NCBI RefSeq assembly: GCF_003386205.1
Contig: NZ_QRDY01000020.1
Coordinates: 1-64,000 of the forward strand
Reading direction: 5' to 3'
From: Cohnella lupini
GTDB taxonomy: Bacteria > Bacillota > Bacilli > Paenibacillales > Paenibacillaceae
DNA length: 64,000 nt
Shown here: one piece after another, positions 35,604-44,340 of the stretch
Position numbering within the stretch: the stretch's first letter is position 1
Layout: the number at the start of each line of letters is the position of its first letter
Program-made: the position numbers and the translations under genes
The notes under the pieces: generated by a model
Told to the model about the DNA's origin: nothing
Seen by the model: only the letters and a program-made list of their open reading frames with translations
Databases searched by the model: none

Positions 35604-37796
35604 GTGTTCGGATATGAAAAGTGGTTGCGGAAAATAGCTGAATGGCGCATGTTTCGGACGGTTCAGAATCAATTTTTGTTTATTATCATGACCGCGATCC
35701 TGGCGATTACGATTACGATGACGGGGGTAAGCTATTCGTTTTCGAAAGGGCTGATCTCGGACGGCATGCAGGAGAGGCTGCAAAACCAAACCCATAGGTA
35801 CGTCAACGAGATAAACAAGGAACTCATCGAGGCCGCTCTTACTCCGCAGTCTATGGCTCCGATCATCGAAGCCGACGGTATTGTCGGAAATACGATTTCT
35901 TACGGCGATCCCTTCATGGACGAAGCAACGGGAGCGGCGATGGTCGAGGCATCGATACCTTATTACGATGATACTCAGACTCTCTTGGGTTACGCGACGC
36001 AAGAGATTAGCTTGGATAGCATTCAGCAGTTGGTTTCGAGCATTTCCGTGGGAACGAACGGCTCCGCGTTCATGATCGATAAGAACGGGTTGATTCTGTC
36101 GAGCAAGGATTACGCGAAGATTATGAAGGACAAGCTGACCGAAGACGAGAACCCTTCTCTTGCCGGCTTGGCCGGACGTATGATCGGCGCCTCGGAGGTT
36201 TCGGAGACAAGCGCTGCGGGAGAAGACGTCTTGACGGAAGAGACGTCCACGGAGTCGGAGGAGAGCGAGTCGGAAGAGGTCTCCGCTGAAGATGGCGAGT
36301 CCCTTCCCGGCGAAGACGAGGCGATCGAGGAAGACGTCAGCGATACCGAGATGGATCTGGGCGATCTGGGCTTGGAGATCGACATGGGGTCGGAGGAAGT
36401 AGACGCGGAGGATAGCGAAGCGGTAGATTCCGAAACCGGAAATCCCGAAGCGGAGGTTCCGTTCGTCGAGCCGATGCCCGAAGTGTCGGAGGTAGAAGGC
36501 GGGGATGCTTACGATAAATCGGGGAGGCCGATGAGCGTTTATTATGCCTCGGTTCCCGGCACGGGATGGCTGCTGGCTCTGTCCGTTCCGGAGAGCGAAT
36601 TGTACGGTCCGTTGTTCAAGCTTTTCGAACCGATGATCTCCATCATCGTCGTCTCTTGTTTTATCGTCGTGCTGCTTGCGCAGCTCTATAGCCGTTATAT
36701 TCTTAAGAACGTAAAGGATATTAACCGAATAGCCGTTGCGATGGCGGAAGGAGATTTCACGAAGCGCGCGCAGATGCGCTCGGGAAACGAGCTTCAAATA
36801 CTAGGCGACAGCTTCAACAGGACTTTGGACGGCTTGTGCGAAGCGATGGACGGCTTATCCCGATCATCGATCGACATGGCCGAACAGGCGAATCAAATGA
36901 AGAGCGGGGCGGAAGAAACGACTCGGGCGGCGGAAGAGATCGCGAATTCCATTCAGCAGGTGTCTGCCGGAGCCGAGTCCGAAGCCAGAATCGTTCTGGG
37001 TTTCAAGGATGTCGCTCAAGACGTGCTGGCTAGGGTTAAGCAAATCAACGCAAGCACGCAGCGCATGACGGAGCTGGCATCCAAAGCCGGGAAGGTTTCG
37101 AAAGGCGGAAATCAATCGTTGACGCATGTTATCCGACAGATGGACGAAATTCATCATTCGGTGCAAGCCTCGTCCGAACACGTGCTGAAGCTGAAGCAGC
37201 ATTCCAACGCCATCGACGAGAGCGTCGCGTTGATCACCTCCATCGCCTCCCAGACGAGTCTCCTGTCGCTGAACGCGGCGATAGAGGCGGCCAGGGCAGG
37301 AGAAACGGGCAGAGGCTTTTCCGTCGTGTCGATGGAAATCCGCAAGCTGGCAGACCAATCCTCGGTCGCGGCGGGAGAGATCGGCACGTTATTGGCCGAA
37401 ATCCAGCGATCGATCGCGAACGCGGCGCAAGCCATGGAATTAGGAACCGGCGCGGCCGAAGCGGGGATAGAATTGGCCCGGGAAGCGGAGAAGTCGTTCG
37501 GGGAGATCGGCAGCAGCATCGAGAAGGTAACGCAGCAAGCGGAAGGCGTATACGGTTCGGTCAAGCAGATCGAAGAGGGTGCTATGGGCATGACGGCTTC
37601 CGTGAAGGAAATGCTGCAGCTCGCGTCCAAGAACGCGAACGATGCGAGTACGATCGCGGCGGCCGCGCAGCAGCAGAACGCATCCATGCAACAGGTCGAG
37701 GCGGCGGCGTCCGTTCTTGCCGAATTATCCGATGACCTGAAGCTGAAAGTTCAGCCTTTTCGAAAGTCAATCGCAGCCAGAAAAATATCGAGTTAG
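35604..37796 (+). CDS. methyl-accepting chemotaxis protein with a long acidic insert
   Basis: A 730-residue transmembrane chemoreceptor. TM1 spans about residues 22-46, an extracellular Cache-like domain about 47-340, TM2 about 343-362, and HAMP about 362-415. The cytoplasmic signalling domain has the tip [20 protein letters not shown]. Between about residues 197 and 300 the sensor domain is interrupted by a stretch dominated by Glu, Asp and Ser (for example [11 protein letters not shown]), after which the Cache fold resumes at [19 protein letters not shown]. The GTG start follows AGGAGGAA; an ATG 4 bp upstream is out of frame. The operon is a single gene. Confidence 0.9.
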   Translation: MFGYEKWLRKIAEWRMFRTVQNQFLFIIMTAILAITITMTGVSYSFSKGLISDGMQERLQNQTHRYVNEINKELIEAALTPQSMAPIIEADGIVGNTISYGDPFMDEATGAAMVEASIPYYDDTQTLLGYATQEISLDSIQQLVSSISVGTNGSAFMIDKNGLILSSKDYAKIMKDKLTEDENPSLAGLAGRMIGASEVSETSAAGEDVLTEETSTESEESESEEVSAEDGESLPGEDEAIEEDVSDTEMDLGDLGLEIDMGSEEVDAEDSEAVDSETGNPEAEVPFVEPMPEVSEVEGGDAYDKSGRPMSVYYASVPGTGWLLALSVPESELYGPLFKLFEPMISIIVVSCFIVVLLAQLYSRYILKNVKDINRIAVAMAEGDFTKRAQMRSGNELQILGDSFNRTLDGLCEAMDGLSRSSIDMAEQANQMKSGAEETTRAAEEIANSIQQVSAGAESEARIVLGFKDVAQDVLARVKQINASTQRMTELASKAGKVSKGGNQSLTHVIRQMDEIHHSVQASSEHVLKLKQHSNAIDESVALITSIASQTSLLSLNAAIEAARAGETGRGFSVVSMEIRKLADQSSVAAGEIGTLLAEIQRSIANAAQAMELGTGAAEAGIELAREAEKSFGEIGSSIEKVTQQAEGVYGSVKQIEEGAMGMTASVKEMLQLASKNANDASTIAAAAQQQNASMQQVEAAASVLAELSDDLKLKVQPFRKSIAARKISS

Positions 37797-37836
37797 CGCG
37801 ACGCTAACCTACAACATATCGCCTAACGAAATAAAC

Positions 37837-37876
37837 CCACCTCTCTTGGCCAAGCGGCGCGGGGAGGTGGTTTTTG
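37837..37876 (+). terminator. terminator after the chemoreceptor gene
   Basis: CCACCTC (37837-37843) pairs with GAGGTGG (37864-37870), followed by TTTTT. Confidence 0.8.
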
Positions 37877-37955
37877 CTTAAGAAGTCCTTGGAGTAACTC
37901 TTATGTTAATATAGCCAGATAAGAAGAAGTAGAGATAAAAGGAGCGCGGGTAAAG

Positions 37956-38837
37956 ATGACCGAAGCCGAACTGACGAAATCGCAAGGAGAACAAACGGAG
38001 TATCGTCCGGGACAAACGATCTTCCAAGAGGGAGATGCCGGGAGTCATATGTACGTGTTGTTGGAGGGCAGCGTCGAGGTTTACGTCCAATCGGCAGGCG
38101 TGCGCATTCCGGTCGCCAAGTTCGCGCCGGGCGATTTCTTCGGGGAAATGTCATTGCTTGAGGGTTTGCCGAGGAGCGGCACGGCTGTAGCCGCGGAAAG
38201 ATGTCTGCTCGCTTCGTTGGACGAGGAGTCGTTCCGCAAGCGGATGGCCGAGGACACCGCTTTCGCTTGGCGAGTGATGAAAGCATTGTCGTCGCGGATT
38301 CGCAATCACAACAGGGAGCTCATTCTGAAGATCGGAGGCGACCTGCAGGAGGTTTCGGCGCAATTGGACGATAACGCGCGCGAAATTCACCAAGGCATCG
38401 AGGATATCGCTTCCTCCGCCAATGAAATCGAATCGAACGAGAAAAGATTGGCCGGGCAGGTAAAGGACGTCCAAACGTTATCGGAACGAATCGTTTCCAC
38501 GCTCGGCTTCCTGCAGCAAGTCGCCCGGCAAACGCAAATTCTCGGGCTAAACGCCGGCATAGAGGCTTCCAGAAGCGGCGAGTTCGGTCGAGGTTTCCTG
38601 ATTATAGCCGAGGAAATCCGCAAGCTGTCGGTACAATCCAGAGAAAACGCGGAGCAAATCGCGTTGCTGACCGAGCAAATCGGCTCCAAAATCAGCAGTG
38701 TCGCGGCTGCCTCGGAAGACAGCTCGCGAAGAAGCAACGAACAAGCGGTCGCCACGAATCAGATGGTCGTATCCATCGGCAAAGTAGCGCAATTAGCGGA
38801 TCGGCTGGCCGGGCTCTCCCGTTCGTTGGAGAGCTAA
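37956..38837 (+). CDS. cNMP-binding domain fused to a chemoreceptor-tip-like domain
   Basis: A 293-residue soluble protein. The N-terminal cyclic-nucleotide-binding domain (about residues 10-130) has a complete phosphate-binding cassette: FFGEMSLLEG followed by PRSGTAVA with the key Glu and Arg. After a helical linker, residues about 140-290 form a short antiparallel coiled coil whose turn reads LGLNAGIEASRSGEFGRGF, close to the tip of chemoreceptor signalling domains. There is no membrane segment and no HTH. It could couple cAMP-like signals to the CheA/CheW array. It follows the chemoreceptor but has its own leader after a terminator. Confidence 0.85.
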   Translation: MTEAELTKSQGEQTEYRPGQTIFQEGDAGSHMYVLLEGSVEVYVQSAGVRIPVAKFAPGDFFGEMSLLEGLPRSGTAVAAERCLLASLDEESFRKRMAEDTAFAWRVMKALSSRIRNHNRELILKIGGDLQEVSAQLDDNAREIHQGIEDIASSANEIESNEKRLAGQVKDVQTLSERIVSTLGFLQQVARQTQILGLNAGIEASRSGEFGRGFLIIAEEIRKLSVQSRENAEQIALLTEQIGSKISSVAAASEDSSRRSNEQAVATNQMVVSIGKVAQLADRLAGLSRSLES

Positions 38838-38853
38838 CTGCCGATCCGACCCG

Positions 38854-39285
38854 TCATTTCATAATCATTACCGGAACGCGCGAGTGAAGAATAACATTGT
38901 GGCTAACGCTCCCGAGCATGAATTCCTTCAGGGAGCTTAAGCCTCTGCTACCCATAATGATCAGATCGCAGCTATTATCGGACGTGTAGTCCACGATGGC
39001 TTCCGAGGGAGAACCCGCCAGAACGACGACGTTCGTATTCGGCACCTCGGCCGTCATGCTTTTAACTTTTTCGATGATCATGTTGCCTTGCTCCTTCACC
39101 TGATCTTGATAAGCCTCGGGCTGGACGAAGGTCATATCGGAAACGACGATCGGCTGAAGATTGATTACGTGCGCGACAGTTAGCGCCGTTGCGGGATCTA
39201 GCTTAGCGATGTCAATGGCCTTTTCCAATGCCTTAATGGACGGGTTGGACCCATCGTAGGGAACCAGAATGTGATTGAAGATCAT
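38854..39285 (-). CDS. universal stress protein (UspA family)
   Basis: A 143-residue UspA protein starting MIFNHILVPYDGS, with the ATP-binding motif GSRGLSSLKEFMLGSVS near the C-terminus. It belongs to the ATP-binding class that dimerises and is made under stress. The start at 39285 follows GGGAGGGTTCGAC; an upstream in-frame ATG is less well placed. It is convergent with the cNMP-binding gene, only 16 bp apart. Confidence 0.92.
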   Translation of the reverse strand: MIFNHILVPYDGSNPSIKALEKAIDIAKLDPATALTVAHVINLQPIVVSDMTFVQPEAYQDQVKEQGNMIIEKVKSMTAEVPNTNVVVLAGSPSEAIVDYTSDNSCDLIIMGSRGLSSLKEFMLGSVSHNVILHSRVPVMIMK

Positions 39286-39495
39286 GTCGAACCCTCCCAA
39301 TTGTGTGAATACTCTTCATTACCCATAATTGGCGATGTCAGAAACCTTTAATGGCTTAAGCACGACTTTGTGTTTTCATTGAATCGCTTCCGTGACGGAA
39401 TATGGAAATAGCTTTCCACTTTTTCCGCCTATTCACTCCGATGAGACCAAGATTACGGTAAAATAGAAGAAGAAGGATGTCGGGAGGTTATCGGT

Positions 39496-40008
39496 ATGAG
39501 GTATGGGGGAAAAAATCATCGGATCGAGATCGACGTTCCTGCGACGCGTTTGGAGCGGGGGCTTGCCATTCTCGGTTTAATCGCATTAATAGGGTCATTC
39601 GCGTATATTTGCACGCAATGGTCAGGGTTACCCTCTACGGTTCCCATCCATTTCGACGGGAAGGGGAATCCGGACGGATGGGGCGGCAAATGGATGCTGT
39701 TCATCCTTCCGGTGGTTTCTTGGCTTCTGTACGGCGGTTTATCGAAGCTATCCCACTACCCCCACCTCTATAATTATCCGGTTCCGATCAAGGAAGAGAA
39801 TGCTTTGGCCCAATATGCGCTGGTCAAAAAATATCTGGCTTGGACGAATCTGGAGCTGGCGTTCTTATTCAGCTATATCGGTTGGGCAACGGTTCAGACG
39901 GCACGCGGAGATGCGGCCGGAATGGGGATCTGGTTTTTGCCGACCGTTCTCGTCGTTATCTTCGGTACTTTGGCCTTGTATCTTATTCGCGCGATAAAAT
40001 TGAAATGA
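39496..40008 (+). CDS. DUF1648-domain membrane protein
   Basis: A 170-residue integral membrane protein with about four helices. PSTVPIHFDGKGNPDGWGGK is the DUF1648 hallmark found also in the SdpI immunity-protein family. ATG follows GGGAGGTTATCGGT. SdpI-like proteins confer immunity to, and sense, a killing toxin, but this short form lacks enough features to claim that. No toxin genes are nearby. Confidence 0.8.
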   Translation: MRYGGKNHRIEIDVPATRLERGLAILGLIALIGSFAYICTQWSGLPSTVPIHFDGKGNPDGWGGKWMLFILPVVSWLLYGGLSKLSHYPHLYNYPVPIKEENALAQYALVKKYLAWTNLELAFLFSYIGWATVQTARGDAAGMGIWFLPTVLVVIFGTLALYLIRAIKLK

Positions 40009-40106
40009 GGCTTCCGCTCGACGGCGGCTCACGGAAACCGACATCTATTTGTGTTATGATACGTAGGATCGTTTTTTGAATTTTATCGCTTAAGAGGGTT
40101 GATGAC

Positions 40107-42029
40107 ATGCATTTATTGTCCGTTGAAAATATATCGAAAAGCTATAGCGAGAAAATCCTGTTCGAGGACGTCACGTTCGGAATCGAAACCGGGGACAAAA
40201 TCGGGATCATCGGCGTTAACGGGACGGGGAAGTCCACGTTGCTGAAGGTCATCGCGGGGCTGGAATCCGCCGATTCCGGCAAAGTGTCGATCGGACGCTC
40301 GGTCGTGCTCCGGATGCTGGCGCAAGACCCTTCGTTCGCGCCGGAAGAAACAGCGTTAGAGCATGTGCTCGCAGGGGATTCTCCGCAGTTGAAAGCCGTG
40401 CGCGATTACTCGGCGATTATGGCGGAGTTGGCTTTGAATCCGGAGGAGACGAAGCTGCAAGAGCGCTTGATCGCCGCGAATCAGAGGATGGACGAGTTGG
40501 ATGCGTGGCAATTGGAGAGCGAAGCCAAAACGGCGCTAACCAAGCTCGGCATCCACAACTACGACGACAAGGTATCGACGTTCTCGGGCGGGCAACGCAA
40601 GCGCGTAGCGATGGCTGCGGCGCTGTTGCAACCATCCGACGTGCTCATACTTGACGAGCCGACGAACCATATCGACAATGATTCCGTCGCATGGCTCGAA
40701 GGGATGCTGCAGAAGCGCAGAGGCGCTTTGCTGATGATAACGCATGATCGGTACTTCTTGGACCGCGTCAGCAATCGGGTCATCGAGCTTGATCGTGGCA
40801 AGGCTTATTTCTACGAAGCGAATTACAGCCGGTTCCTGGAGCTTAAGCTGGAGCGGGAGGAACGGGAGGTCGCATCGGAAGCGAAACGCCAGAATTTACT
40901 GCGCAACGAACTGGCATGGATCCGCCGCGGCGCCCAGGCGCGTTCCACGAAGCAGAAGGCGAGAATCGATCGGTTCGAGGCACTGAAGGAGCAAGGGCCC
41001 AAAGCGAACGGCGCGAAGATGGACGTCTCGATCGCATCTTCGAGGCTGGGCAGGAAGATCATCGAGATCGAGCATCTGTCCAAGCGCTTCGGCGAACGGA
41101 CGCTGATTAACGATTTGAGCTATATCGCCGTACCGGAAGACCGAGTGGGCATTGTCGGCCGCAACGGAAGCGGGAAGTCGACGTTGCTCAAGCTGATCGC
41201 GGGGAAATTAACGCCCGACGGAGGTACGGTCGAGCTGGGGACGACGGTCAAGCTCGGTTGGTTCAGCCAAGAGCACGAAGAGATGGACGAGTCGCTTAGG
41301 GTGATGGAATATATCCGGGAAGGCGCCGATCAGGTCAAGACTTCCGATGGATCGACGATATCCGCGGGCCAGATGCTGGAGCGTTTTCTTTTCGAGCCGG
41401 CGATGCAGTGGTCCGTTATTTCCAAGCTGTCCGGAGGAGAGAAGCGTCGGTTGCAGCTGCTGCGGGTGCTAATGAACGCGCCGAACGTACTGCTGTTGGA
41501 TGAACCGACGAACGATTTGGATATTGCCACGCTTACGGTGCTCGAGGATTACTTGGACGATTTTCCGGGAGTCGTCGTTACGGTTTCCCATGATCGATAT
41601 TTTCTGGATCGCACCGTCGAGCGCATTCTCGCTTTCGAGGGCGAGGGGGTCGTAACTCACCACGTCGGCAATTACTCGGAATATCGCGAATTCGCCGAAA
41701 GGCAAGAGGCGCAGAAGCTTGCGGCTTCCGCACCAGCCAAGCCCGCCGCGACTTCCAAGCCGGAGAGCAAAGAGGCGCGTCCGGTTCTGAAAATGTCGTA
41801 TAAGGATCAGAAGGACTTCGAGCAAATCGACGGATGGATCGAGGAAGCGGAGGAAGGCCTGAAAGCGGTGGCCGGGAAGATGGAAAGCGCAAGCAGCGAT
41901 TCCGCGCTTCTGCAGGAGCTGGCTGCCGAGCAGCAAAGGCTGGAGACGAAGCTGGACGAACTGCTTGCGCGGTGGACCGAGCTTAACGAGCTAGCGGAAC
42001 AGATCGAGGCCAACAAAAGCGGGAAGTGA
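40107..42029 (+). CDS. ABC-F family ATPase (Uup-like)
   Basis: A 640-residue soluble protein with two ATPase domains and no membrane segment. The P-loops are GVNGTGKST (near 40) and GRNGSGKST (near 355), the signatures FSGGQRKRV and LSGGEKRRL, and the Walker B sites LILDEPTNHID and LLLDEPTNDLD. An inter-domain linker with KARIDRFEAL and a C-terminal coiled-coil tail (about 570-640) fit the Uup group. ABC-F proteins act on the ribosome or on branched DNA rather than in transport. It is monocistronic. Confidence 0.9.
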   Translation: MHLLSVENISKSYSEKILFEDVTFGIETGDKIGIIGVNGTGKSTLLKVIAGLESADSGKVSIGRSVVLRMLAQDPSFAPEETALEHVLAGDSPQLKAVRDYSAIMAELALNPEETKLQERLIAANQRMDELDAWQLESEAKTALTKLGIHNYDDKVSTFSGGQRKRVAMAAALLQPSDVLILDEPTNHIDNDSVAWLEGMLQKRRGALLMITHDRYFLDRVSNRVIELDRGKAYFYEANYSRFLELKLEREEREVASEAKRQNLLRNELAWIRRGAQARSTKQKARIDRFEALKEQGPKANGAKMDVSIASSRLGRKIIEIEHLSKRFGERTLINDLSYIAVPEDRVGIVGRNGSGKSTLLKLIAGKLTPDGGTVELGTTVKLGWFSQEHEEMDESLRVMEYIREGADQVKTSDGSTISAGQMLERFLFEPAMQWSVISKLSGGEKRRLQLLRVLMNAPNVLLLDEPTNDLDIATLTVLEDYLDDFPGVVVTVSHDRYFLDRTVERILAFEGEGVVTHHVGNYSEYREFAERQEAQKLAASAPAKPAATSKPESKEARPVLKMSYKDQKDFEQIDGWIEEAEEGLKAVAGKMESASSDSALLQELAAEQQRLETKLDELLARWTELNELAEQIEANKSGK

Positions 42030-42048
42030 CATTGGCTTCCGTGCAATA

Positions 42049-42085
42049 AAAAAGCGATGCCCTCTTCGTGAGAGCATCGCTTTTT
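42049..42085. terminator. bidirectional terminator after the ABC-F gene
   Basis: AAAAAGCGATGC (42049-42060) pairs with GCATCGCTTTTT (42074-42085). It serves the convergent genes on both sides. Confidence 0.92.
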
Positions 42086-42098
42086 GCTGGTTTATGCT

Positions 42099-42404
42099 TT
42101 AAGTATGAAGTTGGATATATATCGATAGCCAGATTACGAACGATAGTAGTAGCAGAGTCCTTGTGCGATTGGCGGTTAGCTTCCGCACGGAGCCGCCGAG
42201 GAACCACAACCTCTGGGCTAGCACGTTTCGATGGCATACGTACAGGAGGATGAGATTCGACGTCAACAGTCCGATTAGTATGGGCAGACTCTCGGGCAAT
42301 TCCCCCAGTAGCGGTCGCTGAATTCCGCCCAACACTCCCAAGCCCAAGCACAAATAAAGGATGCTGTATGCCGTATGGCTAAGCCGTGCTAACTGATGTC
42401 TCAT
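42099..42404 (-). CDS. small membrane protein of unknown function
   Basis: A 101-residue protein with three predicted hydrophobic helices (about 12-32, 40-58 and 80-98) and Arg-rich loops. No family is recognised. The ATG follows AAGGAGATTAGGCG, good evidence that it is translated. It lies between the ABC-F gene and repeat array D. Confidence 0.7.
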   Translation of the reverse strand: MRHQLARLSHTAYSILYLCLGLGVLGGIQRPLLGELPESLPILIGLLTSNLILLYVCHRNVLAQRLWFLGGSVRKLTANRTRTLLLLSFVIWLSIYIQLHT

Positions 42405-42448
42405 CGCCTAATCTCCTTGAACAAGCTTTGAAATAAACGGCCCAAACC

Positions 42449-42830
42449 GGGTAATTCTCGCCATAACCGTCGAAGCGCACGGAATTACCCTCTCAAACTG
42501 GGTAATTCTCGCCGCAGCCGGCAAAACGCCCGGAGTTACCCGCCGAAACCGGGTAATTCTCGCCACAATCGACGAAACGCCCGGAAGATACCCGCCGAAA
42601 CCGGGTAATTCTCGCTCCAACCGACGAAACGCCCGGAGTTACCCGCCGAAACCGGGTAATTCTCGCCGCAACCGGCAAAACGCAAGGAGTTACCCGCCGG
42701 AACCGGGTAATTCTCGCTCCAACCGACGAAACGCCCGGAGTTACCCGCCGAAACCGGGTAATTCTCGCCGCAACCGGCAAAACGCAAGGAGATACCCGCC
42801 GAAACCGGGTAACTCCCACCGAAGATGGAA
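42449..42830 (-). repeat. 51-bp tandem repeat array D (8 units)
   Basis: GGGTAATTCTCG or close variants start at 42449, 42500, 42551, 42603, 42654, 42705, 42756 and 42807. All steps are 51 bp except one of 52. Within the unit, arms GAGTTACCCG and CGGGTAATTC flank a 7-base loop and can form a 10-bp hairpin with one wobble. Two sub-versions alternate along the array (GCAACCGGCAAAACGC and TCCAACCGACGAAACGC), suggesting a 102-bp higher-order period. It is closely related to array B. Confidence 0.93.
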
Positions 42831-42864
42831 GTAAGCAGGTTCAACCGACGACAGCGCCATGCTG

Positions 42865-43251
42865 TTAAGCCTCCGGGAAGGTAAAAGCCACTTCATGCAC
42901 GCTAAGCTTAGCGCCCAGCATGATGCCGGCGCCGGGCTTCTGCGGCTGCTCGCCCTGGCCATGGCCTTGTCCGTGGTTAGGCTGGCCCTCGGCCGCGGCT
43001 GCATCCGGTTTCGGGCGCGAATGAGAATGGGCCTGCTTGAAGGCATCGCTGTTCACCCAGCCGTCGAAGGCTTCCCGGTTCTCCCAAGTGGTGCAAACCT
43101 TCAGCTCGTCATGCTCTTCGCCGGCTTCGGTCAACAGCTCCATGCGGATAAATCCCGGCGCGTGTTGAACGCCCTTCGGGTTTTTGAAACGTTCGACGAT
43201 TTCGCCGACGTGGCCTGATTTGATTTTTATCGTATTGATCGCGACTATCAT
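42865..43251 (-). CDS. IsdG-like heme-degrading monooxygenase with a His-rich insert
   Basis: A 128-residue ABM-fold protein. Asn6, Trp65 and His75 (AINTIKI; GWVNSDAFKQAH) match the Asn-Trp-His catalytic set of IsdG-type heme oxygenases, which open heme and free iron. Right after the catalytic His, an insert of roughly 35 residues rich in His, Gly, Gln and Pro (NHGQGHGQGEQPQKPG) precedes the final strands, where family members have a short turn. The start at 43251 follows AAGGGGGAATTACG. Just upstream lies a nested inverted repeat over its promoter. Neighbours to the right also concern iron. Confidence 0.85.
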   Translation of the reverse strand: MIVAINTIKIKSGHVGEIVERFKNPKGVQHAPGFIRMELLTEAGEEHDELKVCTTWENREAFDGWVNSDAFKQAHSHSRPKPDAAAAEGQPNHGQGHGQGEQPQKPGAGIMLGAKLSVHEVAFTFPEA

Positions 43252-43262
43252 CGTAATTCCCC

Positions 43263-43306
43263 CTTCGCAAGTGGTTGCACTTATACAGTGTAACAAACTT
43301 GCGAAG
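43263..43306. promoter_or_regulatory. nested inverted repeat over the heme-monooxygenase promoter
   Basis: Outer arms CTTCGCAAGT (43263-43272) and ACTTGCGAAG (43297-43306) enclose an inner dyad that on the minus strand reads GTTACACT-GTATA-AGTGCAAC. The whole 44 bp overlaps the spacer and -10 of the promoter and ends at the ribosome-binding site. It is a strong operator candidate, and it is not a Fur box. Confidence 0.65.
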
Positions 43307-43309
43307 CAA
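43280..43309 (-). promoter_or_regulatory. candidate promoter of the heme-monooxygenase gene
   Basis: On the minus strand TTGCTT (43304-43309) and TATAAG (43280-43285) are 18 bp apart, about 29 bp upstream of the start codon. Confidence 0.55.
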
Positions 43310-43338
43310 TCCGAAATCGACGAAGCGCTCCCAGCGGA

Positions 43339-44310
43339 TTAGTAATCCTCCAGACTAATCCCAATGCCCGACTGCACCGCGAGACGCCAATAATACGCGG
43401 CCAAAGTCATGTCGAACGCGGCCATCCCCATCGGATTGAAGAAGACGGGCTCAGTCGAAGCCAGCAAGGACAAAGCTTCCCCGTAGACGATATCCCGTAA
43501 GCTCAACGTATCTTTTTCCGCCAAACCTGCATAGTCCCGAAGCTGTTCGATATCGGTATTCTCGCGGCATACTTCGTGCCAATTATCGACGACGATGGCT
43601 TTTACCGAGCTTACGCTCTCGGGCATGTACTCGCGCAAGGATATATTCATTAGTAGCGAGCCGGGTAAAGGAGGCCGGTCGATATATCTCGAGGCGGAGG
43701 AGGTACAGGTGAAGAAAATGTCGCTATCCCCATACACATCCTGCCACGAACCCGCGATTTTCGTATTCTCTTTCGATGCTCCAACTAGCTTAACCGGATC
43801 GATGCCCTTAAGGTCAAACAGCTTCACGCTCTCTACTTTATCGCCGAACAAAGAATGGACCATATCCATATGCCTTCGTCCGATAGGTCCCCACCCGATC
43901 AAGCCGATCCGATATTTATGCTTGCGCTCCAACGCGAGATATCGCCCGAGCATGACCGCGCTGACGGCGGCCGTTCGCAGCTCGCTAAGCATCGCGCTAT
44001 TAATGACGGCGATCGGGATCCCGGTCGAAGGGTCGTTAAGGATGATCGTGCTATGCGCCCTGGGGATTCCGAGGTCCGTGTTCCCGGGAAAGCTGGCAAT
44101 CCACTTGATGCCGCTGACGTCCGTTTTTCCTCCAACGTAGGAGAGCATGGCAATGATACGGTTCCGCGGGTTCCCGAACCGCAAATAAGGCTTGAGCGGC
44201 TGGACGACTTCCGGAGTTCCCATCAGATCCAGCGTCGATTCGATCTCCGCAACGAGCGCGGACCAATCGATTCCCAGCTCGCGAATATGTCCGTCGTTCA
44301 AATAGATCAT
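43339..44310 (-). CDS. sbnB: SbnB-like N-(2-amino-2-carboxyethyl)-L-glutamate dehydrogenase
   Basis: A 323-residue member of the ornithine cyclodeaminase/mu-crystallin family. MIYLNDGHIRELGIDW, QPLKPYLRFGNPRNRIIAM and IGLIGWGPIGRRHMDM (NAD-binding loop) match SbnB. In staphyloferrin B biosynthesis SbnB oxidatively splits the SbnA product to L-2,3-diaminopropionate and 2-oxoglutarate. The start at 44310 suits the AAAGGATG site; an ATG 12 bp upstream touches that site. It is the third gene of the operon, 30 bp after sbnA. Confidence 0.88.
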   Translation of the reverse strand: MIYLNDGHIRELGIDWSALVAEIESTLDLMGTPEVVQPLKPYLRFGNPRNRIIAMLSYVGGKTDVSGIKWIASFPGNTDLGIPRAHSTIILNDPSTGIPIAVINSAMLSELRTAAVSAVMLGRYLALERKHKYRIGLIGWGPIGRRHMDMVHSLFGDKVESVKLFDLKGIDPVKLVGASKENTKIAGSWQDVYGDSDIFFTCTSSASRYIDRPPLPGSLLMNISLREYMPESVSSVKAIVVDNWHEVCRENTDIEQLRDYAGLAEKDTLSLRDIVYGEALSLLASTEPVFFNPMGMAAFDMTLAAYYWRLAVQSGIGISLEDY

Positions 44311-44340
44311 TTCGAAGCACATCCTTTATCAGGTGAGGAA

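Noticed and set aside
35589-36797. 402-codon minus-strand frame opposite the chemoreceptor gene
   Set aside because: Composition is Arg/His/Leu-rich antisense of the acidic coding strand; no ribosome-binding site, and it overlaps a convincing gene entirely.
42493-42844. Minus-strand frames of 102-108 codons through array D
   Set aside because: Same cause: 17-codon periodic frame of a non-coding repeat, without a start signal.
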